A stretch of 64,000 nt of DNA from Pirellulaceae bacterium. GTDB taxonomy: Bacteria > Planctomycetota > Planctomycetia > Pirellulales > Pirellulaceae. Positions 55,363-62,570 of this stretch are shown piece by piece; the first letter of the stretch is position 1, and every line of letters begins with the position of its first letter. The stretch lies in NCBI GenBank assembly GCA_020852965.1, contig JADYZV010000152.1, positions 1 through 64,000 on the forward strand, given 5' to 3'. A model generated the notes under the pieces. The model saw only the letters and a program-made list of their open reading frames with translations, did no database searches and was not told the origin of the DNA. The translations under genes were made by a program, and so were the position numbers.

Positions 55363-55394
55363 TTGACCTTGCACCCAAGTGCAAGGTCGATAAT
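55363..55394 (+). promoter_or_regulatory. mer promoter/operator
   Basis: TTGACC (-35, 55363-55368) and GATAAT (-10, 55389-55394) are 20 bp apart, the stretched spacer typical of MerR-type promoters. Between them is a perfect dyad, ACCTTGCAC (55366-55374) and GTGCAAGGT (55379-55387). It drives the mer genes to the right and probably also controls merR on the other strand. Confidence 0.85.
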
Positions 55395-55441
55395 ACAGTG
55401 AAGAAAGCCAATAGACAATCGAAGCTAGGAGAAAAGGCACC

Positions 55442-56962
55442 GTGTCAGCTGGAGCGATATCCAAAACAAGCTTGATCTGTCCCTCGTGCGGAACCAAAGG
55501 AAAACGTGTCGGCTTGGCCACCTTGCGGGCTTTGCTAAAGGAAGAGTTCGCACACGAAGTGGTCGGCGGCGAGCAGGCATCCGGTGAAGCAAAGAGCAAC
55601 AGCGCTTTTGGTTGTTCGCCAACTGAAGGCGACACGGGCTGGCGGTTCTGCAACTCGCAGGCATGCGATGTCGTCTACGTTTCCGAGACCAGCAACCGCA
55701 CCTTCCGAAAGTCTCATTTGCGGGTAGTTGTCGGCGTCAAGGAGAACACAGGCGACCGGCCGCTCTGCTACTGCTTCGGCCACTCTGTGGCCAGCATCAA
55801 AGAGGAACTGCGCACGAAAGGCCGCTCCGACGCTCTCGACGACATCCGGGCCAAGATGAAAGACCCCGGCTGTCGCTGCGAAACCGAAAATCCTTTCGGG
55901 GCGTGTTGCCTCGGAAGTGTCACAAAAGGCATTCAGATCGCCCAGGAGGAATTGGGAATGACAACCGCTCCAGCAGAAACAGAACCCGTGCAGACCGCAG
56001 AAGACATTCCGTCGAGTGCGGCCTCTTCCCGGTCGTCCACGGGTCGCGGCGAGAAGGTCGCCAAGATCGGCACGGTCGTCTCGGCGATCATGGCATCGGC
56101 CTGCTGCTGGTTGCCGCTGGCGTTGCTGGCGGTCGGTGTTTCCGGCGTCGGGATCGCCGCCACACTCGAAACGTATCGGCCGCTGTTCATCGTCGTGACG
56201 TTCGGCTTCCTGGCGGCGGCGTTCTACTTCACGTATCGGCCGAAGAAGGTGGCTTCCGACCCGGGACATGGCTGTTGTGCCCCGGAACCGGCCGTCGGAG
56301 GGAACGCGGAAGCCGATTGCTGCGCCCCCGCTCAAAAGGGCCGCTTCAGCATGGTGGCCATGAACAAAATCATGCTCTGGGGCGTGACGGTTCTGGCCGT
56401 CGCCTTTCTGCTCTTCCCGCACTACGTCGGAGCGCTCCTCGGGACTGCAGGCGGCCACACCGCAGTCGTGACGCCGGACATGAACCGTGCCGTCCTGCAG
56501 ATTGAGGGGATGACCTGCCAGGGCTGCGAGGCGGTGGCCGAAAAAGCAATTCGCACCGTGCCCGGCGTGCTCGCCGTCGAAGTGAGCTACGAGAAGCGAC
56601 AGGCGGTCGTCGGTGTCGATAGGTCGCGCGACATCCCGCGTGATGCGATTCTGGCCGCTCTTGAGAAAGTCAGCTACCAGGGCCGCTTCGTAGAGGCGCC
56701 CCTTGGTTTGGGCAAATCGACCGGGGGGCAGACCTCGCTCTCGACGGTCGCATTGAGCGTGTCGGGGATGACGTGCCCGGCCTGTGCCGTCTCGGTGCAG
56801 TCGGCCCTGACGAAGCTTCCCGGCGTCAAGTCGGCCCGTGTCGATGCAAAAACCGGTGAAGCCCTCGTGCAATTCGACGCCGAGCAGGTGCAGCCCGAAG
56901 GCCTGGCCAGGGCCGTGACCAATGTCGGGTTTGAGAGCAGCGTGAAGAAAAATGAGAACTGA
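55442..56962 (+). CDS. CopZ-MerT-MerP-MerP fusion (mercuric ion transport)
   Basis: This 506-aa protein joins four modules. Residues 1-165 carry many cysteines (C13/C16, C109/C111, CRC 144-146, CC 155-156) and resemble the zinc/[2Fe-2S] N-terminal domain of archaeal-type CopZ. Residues about 207-330 form a MerT-like membrane part with the CC pair 221-222 in TM1 and further CC pairs at 278-279 and 293-294. Two HMA (MerP-type) domains follow, GMTCQGC (356-362) and GMTCPAC (442-448). It would carry Hg(II) across the inner membrane and hand it to MerA. It starts with GTG 55442, straight after the mer promoter. Confidence 0.85.
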   Translation: MSAGAISKTSLICPSCGTKGKRVGLATLRALLKEEFAHEVVGGEQASGEAKSNSAFGCSPTEGDTGWRFCNSQACDVVYVSETSNRTFRKSHLRVVVGVKENTGDRPLCYCFGHSVASIKEELRTKGRSDALDDIRAKMKDPGCRCETENPFGACCLGSVTKGIQIAQEELGMTTAPAETEPVQTAEDIPSSAASSRSSTGRGEKVAKIGTVVSAIMASACCWLPLALLAVGVSGVGIAATLETYRPLFIVVTFGFLAAAFYFTYRPKKVASDPGHGCCAPEPAVGGNAEADCCAPAQKGRFSMVAMNKIMLWGVTVLAVAFLLFPHYVGALLGTAGGHTAVVTPDMNRAVLQIEGMTCQGCEAVAEKAIRTVPGVLAVEVSYEKRQAVVGVDRSRDIPRDAILAALEKVSYQGRFVEAPLGLGKSTGGQTSLSTVALSVSGMTCPACAVSVQSALTKLPGVKSARVDAKTGEALVQFDAEQVQPEGLARAVTNVGFESSVKKNEN

Positions 56963-57005
56963 GAAACTTACTTTTCCTGAATTCCAGAATGGAGGTGTGA
57001 CAATC

Positions 57006-57754
57006 GTGAATTGGAAGCGCACGGCTTTGGCCACCATCGCTTTCGTAGCGGGTGGGGCGGTGCCGATCCAGCTTGTCACCCTCTCGTTTGGTTATGCCGA
57101 ATACGTTCGGGGCATCACCAAGCAGCCACAGGTAATCCGAGTGGCCCACGAATTTGCTCAATGGTACATCCCATTCATTTACATCCCGGCACTCGTGATT
57201 CTGCTTGGGATTGTAGTCTACAGCGGAGGTATCCGAGCTTGTTTCGGCGGATCGTCGTCGGGTTCTCCGCAGGACTCTTCTGTACGCTCTGTCTCGATGG
57301 CGTGCGTCAGGCAGGCGTATTGCGGGGTTGGCTACCGGGGGATACGCCGGTGATGTTCGGTAAGATGGCAACTGGCAGTTCTACGCTGGCGATCTATTGG
57401 CCTGCGGGCCTCGCCGTGCATTACCTCAACGGAGCGAACTTCAGCCTGTTCTACGCCTTTGTCTGGGGCAAACGTACATCGTCCTTTCGGGCGGCATTAT
57501 TGGCGACCGGCTGGGCGCTGATTATCGAAATGTTGATGATGACCGGGCCTCCAATGGCACCAATGGTAGGGCTGTTCGGTGTCAACTTCGCATGGCCGCA
57601 ACTTTTCCTGATCACCTTTGTCGCTCATGTCTTTTTCGGCGAACCCTTGGGTCTGCTGATTCAGCACTTCCAGACAGACGAGGATCGGGATTGGCTTATT
57701 CCGTTTCTCTTGAAACGGCGCAGCGGCAATGGCGAAGCAGGAGTTACCATCTGA
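57006..57754 (+). pseudogene. Frameshifted multi-pass membrane protein gene in the mer operon
   Basis: The first frame starts at GTG 57006 with a strong ribosome site (GGAGGTG at 56991-56997) and encodes VNWKRTALATIAFVAGG and a second helix IPFIYIPALVILLGIVVYSGG. Near 57228-57232 the reading continues in another frame (YPSLFRRIVVGFSAGLF) and runs through two or three more helices to 57754. A one-base shift joins the halves into a plausible protein of about 249 aa. I do not recognise the family. No classic slippery heptamer is visible, so a mutation or a sequencing error is more likely than programmed shifting. Confidence 0.65.
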
Positions 57755-58056
57755 TGGAACAACAAAAGAAAAACTCCAGAGCGGCGAAAAACTCAAATCA
57801 TTGGGGACTGGTGGCGCTGTTCGCCGTGCTGCACCTACTCTGTTGCGGCATCCCGCTCCTCATCTTGTCGGGTGTGTCGCTGGGGTTGGTGTTTCCACGC
57901 TGGCCGGTGATCGGCGTCGCGCTGGCCGTCGTCGGCGTGGCCGGCTTCGTCTGGTACTTGAAGCGGGGCTGTGCCACCTGTCCACGGAACGAAGGCCGCT
58001 GCATGGCCGAAAACCATGACACCCAGCAAACTCCCGCCGATCGCAGAAACCGATAG
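57754..58056 (+). CDS. Small Cys-containing membrane protein (MerC/MerT-like)
   Basis: The 100-aa protein has a polar N-terminus and two membrane helices: VALFAVLHLLCCGIPLLIL, with a vicinal CC pair followed by GIP, and VIGVALAVVGVAGFVWYL. A cysteine tail, KRGCATCPRNEGRC, follows. Vicinal cysteines in the first helix are the Hg-binding feature of MerT/MerC/MerE-like importers. The ATG overlaps the stop of the frameshifted gene (TGATG). It was probably part of the mercury uptake set. Confidence 0.7.
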   Translation: MEQQKKNSRAAKNSNHWGLVALFAVLHLLCCGIPLLILSGVSLGLVFPRWPVIGVALAVVGVAGFVWYLKRGCATCPRNEGRCMAENHDTQQTPADRRNR

Positions 58057-58071
58057 TGGAGGTAAGAGACC

Positions 58072-58215
58072 ATGCAAATGTGCACACACTGCGGCAGTCA
58101 TTTCCCCGGCCCCGATGTGGAACGGGAAGGCAACGTCTATTGCTGCGACATGTGTGCAGCTGGGCCAAAACAGATGATGCCCGTCATGGTGCCGATGGCG
58201 GGGTCGGGCTACTGA
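58072..58215 (+). CDS. 47-aa Cys-rich small protein (metal-binding)
   Basis: The ATG at 58072 has GGAGG about 9 nt upstream and the frame ends at TGA 58213-58215. The product is MQMCTHCGSHFPGPD... VYCCDMCAAGPKQMM, with two C-x-x-C knuckles (CTHC, CDMC) plus one extra Cys, and a methionine-rich tail. This could be a zinc-ribbon/TRASH-like metal carrier or a small Hg-binding protein. It lies 15 nt after the MerC-like gene and 78 nt before merA, in the same direction. Confidence 0.65.
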   Translation: MQMCTHCGSHFPGPDVEREGNVYCCDMCAAGPKQMMPVMVPMAGSGY

Positions 58216-58293
58216 CTGGAAGGTATTCGGTGCGTCATTGAACCCGTTTCAGCGGGCACGACCACCATCACCACAACCCGGAAGGACAGAAAC

Positions 58294-59724
58294 ATGGCTG
58301 AACAATTCGATCTCGTAATTCTCGGTTCCGGCTCCACGGCCTTTGCTGCGGCATTGGCGGCACAGGAGTTGGGGAAGTCAGTGGTTATGACTGAGGAGCG
58401 GATCATCGGCGGCACTTGCGTCAATCGGGGCTGTCTACCGTCGAAGAACCTGATCGAAGCGGCGAAGCTCCTGCACGATGCTCGCCATCCCCGCTATCCC
58501 GGTCTCAAATCCTGCCCGATGGAGTTGGACTTCCCAGCCCTGATCGCTCAAAAAGGCGAAGTCGTCCACGGCTATCGAGAGAAGAAATATGAAAGCCTGA
58601 TCGATGGCCGTATTTCCATTGAACGGGGCCATGCCGAGTTCATCGACCCGCACACCGTTGAGATCAACGGCAAGCGTCTCAGCGGAGAAAAGATGCTGAT
58701 CGCCACCGGCTCCCGTCCGGTCATTCCCAACATTGACGGCTTGGATCAGGTGTCCTACCTGACCAGCGATCTGTTGACCGTGGATGAAGAGGCCGAACTG
58801 ACCGAACTGCCGAAGTCCCTGCTGATCGTCGGCGGTGGCTACATCGCTCTGGAACTCGGCCAGATGTTTCGCCGTTTCGGGACGGACGTAACGATTCTGG
58901 AACGAAACCCGCAGTTGCTCGCCCACGGCTATGAGCCAGAGGTTGGGCAGGCCATCGGTCGGGTGTTCTCGGACGAAGGCATTCAGGTCATTACCGAGGC
59001 GTCGGTAAACGCTGTCCGGCACGAGGGAAATGAGATCATTGCGACGGCCTCCGTCGGTGGTGCGCAGCAAGAGTATCGAGCCGAGGGGCTGTTGGTGGCG
59101 ACGGGCCGAAACCTCAATACCGACCACATCGCCATCGAGCGGTCGGGCGTGTCCGTCAACGAACGAGGCGAGATCGAAGTGGACGAGTACCTGAGGACGA
59201 GCGTTCCGCACATCTTCGCTGGCGGCGATGTCATCGGTCGGCAAGCCGGGAGTCAGATGGCGACTCCCGTGGGAAGTCAAGACGGAGGGATTGCGGCGAG
59301 AAACGCCTTCGCAAGCGGCGAGATGCGGCCCGTGAACCATCGTGTGATCCCCCGATGTATCTTCACCGATCCGCAGGTTGCCGTAGTCGGCATGACCGAG
59401 GAACAGGCGATTGCCGCAGGCCATCGGTGCTGGTGCAACACGATTCCCATGTCGCTCGTGCCCCGTGCCGGGGCCATCCGAGACACAAGAGGCATCATCA
59501 AGATGGTGGCCGATGCCGAGACAGACGAAGTGCTGGGCGTGTCAATGGTCGGCCCGAATGCCGGTGAAGTCATCCACGAAGCGGCGATGGCCCTGCGGTT
59601 CCACGCCAAGCTGCGAGACTTCATCGATCTGCTGCACGTCTACCCGACGATGGCGGAGGCCCTGAAGATTGCCGCCATTTCCAGATACAAGGACCCGGCG
59701 AAGCTCTCCTGCTGTGCGCAGTAG
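58294..59724 (+). CDS. merA: Mercuric reductase
   Basis: This 476-aa FAD/NAD(P)-disulfide oxidoreductase has an FAD motif ([17 protein letters not shown]), the redox pair [14 protein letters not shown] (C42, C47), ATGSRP, the NADP domain [21 protein letters not shown] and IFAGGDVIG. The C-terminal CC pair (C473-C474, in KLSCCAQ) is the mark of MerA and receives Hg(II) in the partner subunit. It has no N-terminal HMA domain, which is supplied here by the MerT-MerP fusion. It reduces Hg(II) to volatile Hg(0). Confidence 0.92.
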   Translation: MAEQFDLVILGSGSTAFAAALAAQELGKSVVMTEERIIGGTCVNRGCLPSKNLIEAAKLLHDARHPRYPGLKSCPMELDFPALIAQKGEVVHGYREKKYESLIDGRISIERGHAEFIDPHTVEINGKRLSGEKMLIATGSRPVIPNIDGLDQVSYLTSDLLTVDEEAELTELPKSLLIVGGGYIALELGQMFRRFGTDVTILERNPQLLAHGYEPEVGQAIGRVFSDEGIQVITEASVNAVRHEGNEIIATASVGGAQQEYRAEGLLVATGRNLNTDHIAIERSGVSVNERGEIEVDEYLRTSVPHIFAGGDVIGRQAGSQMATPVGSQDGGIAARNAFASGEMRPVNHRVIPRCIFTDPQVAVVGMTEEQAIAAGHRCWCNTIPMSLVPRAGAIRDTRGIIKMVADAETDEVLGVSMVGPNAGEVIHEAAMALRFHAKLRDFIDLLHVYPTMAEALKIAAISRYKDPAKLSCCAQ

Positions 59725-60484
59725 GAGAGTTCGGTCTTGAGCGGCTACGGATGTACGTGTCCGTCAGGTTTCCCGGAGAAAATCCGCCCTAGCAAGCCTT
59801 ACTCTCAATGATCGTGAGTAAGCCAAGTAAACGAAACGGACCCGCCGTTTATGACTGAGATTCTTCGGGAATGACCCTGGTCAATGACGCTCTGAGTCCG
59901 GCGAAGCAGAACCTGAGCCGGATCTGATCATCGCCGCAGGTGTTTATTGCGAAAGGATTAAGTGCGAAGGCATCGACCGGACACCTTCAGCAAAAAGTTC
60001 TATTGCCGTCCTGTCGCCCCGACTTGGTGACACAAGTAGCCCATCGTCCTCCGTGGCGGTCGGCTTTTCTCGTTGTTTGCCAATGCCGTGGGGCAACCAT
60101 CGTAAGCCGTTTGTGAGAGCAAGCGTCAGGAGTTCAAATCCAGTCGCCAGTTTTGCGGGTTCCAACGTTCGAAGGAATGGTTGACGTTCGCAAGATCTCA
60201 TCGGTGTGTCGGACCGACGCAAGCTCGTTGCATTCAGAACTTGCTGAGTGAATCCGCAACACGGTATACGGATTCCGCGACGAATTGCAGTTTCGGTAGC
60301 CGTCGAGTAGAATCGGTTGACGCATTCGTCCGAAGGTCCCGTGCCATCGGCGGAAATACCGATTCGCAAAATTCCCAACGGTGGCCGACGGTACCGATGT
60401 ACTTCAGAGCCGAATTCCATAGGAGCATGGCTAGACCATCAGCCGCTAGTCGAACTCAGACCGACGAAATCCGTGACGACCGCC
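59725..60484. other. Long region without a supported gene
   Basis: About 760 nt after merA. A minus-strand frame at 59944-60420 contains GFELLTLAL, which looks like the antisense reading of a tRNA 3' end rather than a protein. On the plus strand 60118-60150 holds AGGAGTTCAAATCCAGTCGCC, resembling a T arm and acceptor end whose stem no longer pairs. It may be a relic tRNA or attachment site. Confidence 0.45.
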
Positions 60485-60586
60485 ATGCCATACACTATCC
60501 TTTTTGCCGACCTCGACAAAACGCTCTACGACTGGGCTGCCTTCCGTTTCTTGCACTTCGATCAGCTCTGTGATCGACTACGTTAG
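60485..60586 (+). pseudogene. 5' fragment of a HAD-family hydrolase gene
   Basis: ATG 60485 opens MPYTILFADLDKTLYDWAAF, the HAD motif I (DLDKTLYDW; nucleophile and acid/base Asp) of a phosphatase/dehalogenase-like protein. After about 20 residues the frame diverges and stops at 60586, next to the end of the minus-strand cassette. Only the first tenth of a normal gene is present, so it was cut by the rearrangement that put the cassette here. Confidence 0.65.
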
Positions 60587-60600
60587 CCAAGTTAGAGGGG

Positions 60601-60714
60601 CTATCTGGCAAGCCTTCTCAGGATTAATGCCCCCCACAGACCAAGCAGTATCTGGCCGATCTCCGGAATGAGGTAGGCTAGCAGGGCAACAAATAGGAAG
60701 ACGGGCGGGGTCAT
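60601..60714 (-). CDS. 37-aa hydrophobic membrane peptide
   Basis: The ATG (60714-60712) directly follows the stop of the 244-aa gene (TGAATG), with GGAGG just upstream inside that gene. The product, MTPPVFLFVALLAYLIPEIG followed by QILLGLWGALILRRLAR, is one or two short hydrophobic helices with a basic end. The coupling argues it is a real gene. It could anchor, activate or partner the 244-aa protein, but no function is known to me. Confidence 0.6.
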   Translation of the reverse strand: MTPPVFLFVALLAYLIPEIGQILLGLWGALILRRLAR

Positions 60715-61449
60715 TCAGGATTCCTCCGTAGTGGCCGCAACGGACTGAGGGGGCGTGTCGACTTGGTCGCTGCTGGCATATACCTTCACCGGGGCACGGC
60801 GCAGATTGAGGGCAGTATATGGCAACTGCTCGAAGTCCATGGGCTTTCTGGCGTCGTTGATCATGCGAAGAATGGTGAGGAGCTGGCGGCGGATCGGCGC
60901 GTATTTGGCGAACGGAATCGCAGTCAGTTCTCTCGTCAGATTCTCCTGTGATCGGTGGCAAGCAAGGTCGACAAAGTGGACTTTCAGTTTGCGGTAGGTG
61001 GGCTCGTCGATTCGTACGTGGGCGTGCCATTTGCGAACGGAGTCGTCCTTGGGATCGGCTCCCTTGGGGGTGATGCCGGAGCAGCGATAAGAAATCGAGT
61101 AGCCATCAAAGCGAATGGGAACCCGGCGGGCATCGCGAAGTTGTTCCTTCTCACCACCCTGTCGGGTTGGCGCTTTTAAGGGGTGGTGCCCTTCGGTCAC
61201 CATGATGATGAACCAATGGCCAAAGCGAATGTACTGAGCGTTGGCGAGACCATTCTTTTTGCGGCGGGTGCGTTCCCACTCGCTGACGTCGATCCCGTAT
61301 TTTTCGATGAGCTTCCGGTCGATGTGGCTGGGGTCCTTGCTCGTTGGAATGGTGCCGGTCACGTACCAGTAATAGCCGTGCCTAAGGTAACTTGCGGCAA
61401 TTAACTGGACCACGGACTCGGCGCTGGCGGCTTCATAACGGTACTTCAT
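60715..61449 (-). CDS. Unrecognised basic 244-aa protein downstream of structured RNA
   Basis: This is a 244-aa soluble basic protein. Notable segments are YLRHGYYWYVTGTIPTSKDP, EKYGIDVSEWERTRRKKNG, QYIRFGHWFIIMVTEGHHPL, YSISYRCSG and RKWHAHVRIDEPTYRKLK. The pattern suggests a nucleic-acid-associated enzyme, but I recognise no family; it is not a reverse transcriptase, transposase or homing endonuclease that I can identify. The ATG has GAGGAG about 10 nt upstream. An intrinsic terminator sits 41-73 nt before it, at the end of the hairpin-rich RNA region. It is translationally coupled to the 37-aa gene. Confidence 0.65.
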   Translation of the reverse strand: MKYRYEAASAESVVQLIAASYLRHGYYWYVTGTIPTSKDPSHIDRKLIEKYGIDVSEWERTRRKKNGLANAQYIRFGHWFIIMVTEGHHPLKAPTRQGGEKEQLRDARRVPIRFDGYSISYRCSGITPKGADPKDDSVRKWHAHVRIDEPTYRKLKVHFVDLACHRSQENLTRELTAIPFAKYAPIRRQLLTILRMINDARKPMDFEQLPYTALNLRRAPVKVYASSDQVDTPPQSVAATTEES

Positions 61450-61489
61450 TGTTTTGATGCTCCTCTGTTTTCTCCTTGTGTAGGGCCCT

Positions 61490-61522
61490 AAAAAATGGGA
61501 GTTGATTACGGGCTCAACTCCC
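61490..61522 (-). terminator. Intrinsic terminator between the structured RNA and the 244-aa gene
   Basis: On the minus strand GGGAGTTGA (61522-61514) pairs with TCAACTCCC (61505-61497), a perfect 9-bp stem, followed by a T run (61496-61490, ATTTTTT). It would end an RNA coming from 62.5 kb or act as an attenuator for the gene. Confidence 0.85.
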
Positions 61523-62570
61523 CAAAGCCGACTCTGGAACCCTGATTGGTAGAACCTTTTTGATCAGTGGCTAGGCAGCACTTCAGCAGTCCAAGGCCAG
61601 ACATAGGCCTCAAAGACACTTCGGTGCTTTCCGCTCACTTCCGGCAAATTGGCGAATGCCAATCGCTCAAGGCACTGCTTTCTTCAGTGCACTCGTGCAA
61701 TTCATAGCACCCGCGCTAAAAACCTTCGGCAGACCACCACGGCTATTGCAAGACGCAACTCGGGTGTCCGCCGTCAAAACGCTGTTTCAAGTGGCTGCTT
61801 CTCCCGAAGCTACCACCTGAAATCGCAATTGCTGCCAACCAAGGTCCCTTACGGGATTCGCATGTTACGTACGCTCCTGGCTGAACCCTCACGGATCCAG
61901 CTCAGGAGACGCACGACACACGACTGCCCAACTTAATGGGCACACGTTCACGATCGGGCTTTCTCAAGCCCCTCGGTCCTTTCGTCATCGCTACCTGGGG
62001 CATCACCCCCATGGTCATCGCGAACGGGTCATGACTGCCAAGCCATGCACACGGCGCTAGTCAACTCGACTGCGACACGTGTCTGATCCTTCGACCAGAC
62101 CACCGCCCGACTCCCGTCGGCTCTCTACTTGGACCCCGCTCCCCCACTACGGTGTTTGAAGCACGTAAGTGACATGACTCACGCACCGAGACGCTACTCT
62201 CGGCTACCGCAGTGGTTCCGGCGTTAGTTCTCAGACTCTGTCTACTGGTTCACGTCGATAGAGGGTGTTATCCCTCGCACCAACCAAGGTATGTGTGGCC
62301 TTCCGGCCAGCCATAGTTTCCAGTTTGGGTCGCGCGTTAATAACGCCGTGATCCAAAACTGATTTCCCCCTACGAAAGCAGAAGCTAGGGGTACCCGGCA
62401 CCGACTCCATGTCGGTGGCTGCCTGGTGGTGTTGTCTCTGTGTGGCTCCGTCTCCCAGTAGACTTACTGGCAAGCCCTTGCGTACTTATTTGCTTGGGCC
62501 TCTCATCGTTGAGCTTTTCACGGTCAGGTGTTTAGCCTGATCCCCGAAGGTGTCTGCCTCCGGTACGACT
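61523..62570 (-). ncRNA. About 1-kb hairpin-dense, apparently noncoding RNA candidate
   Basis: No convincing gene lies here on either strand (the 62231-62473 frame shows no family). The sequence is packed with hairpins: 61594-61610 (AGGCC/GGCCT), 61672-61690 (GCACTG/CAGTGC), 61926-61941 (GCCCA/TGGGC), 61956-61971 (GGGCTT/AAGCCC), 62186-62203 (CCGAGA/TCTCGG), 62296-62309 (TGGCC/GGCCA), 62399-62417 (CACCGAC/GTCGGTG), 62455-62470 (CCAGTA/TACTGG) and 62524-62540 (TCAGG/CCTGA). On the minus strand it ends in a strong terminator just before the 244-aa gene. Strand is inferred from that terminator and the gene. Confidence 0.6.

Noticed and set aside
55535-57079. 514-aa minus-strand frame antisense to the mer fusion gene
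   Set aside because: It is a long shadow frame in GC-rich DNA; the plus strand has clear MerT/HMA motifs.
59944-60420. 158-aa minus-strand frame with GFELLTLAL
   Set aside because: The segment looks like antisense of a tRNA-like relic; no start signal and no family.
60715-61449. HUH-type Rep/transposase reading of the 244-aa protein (WHAHV, TYRKLK)
   Set aside because: The His-x-His and Tyr are only about ten residues apart and the other Rep motifs are not convincing.
62231-62473. 80-aa minus-strand frame in the structured region
   Set aside because: No family resemblance and its DNA is built of hairpins; no good ribosome site seen.
61523-62570. Group II intron as the explanation of the hairpin-rich region
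   Set aside because: No reverse transcriptase, no recognisable domain V (34-nt AGC...GUUC hairpin) and no GUGYG at the RHS junction; the internal terminator also argues against it.
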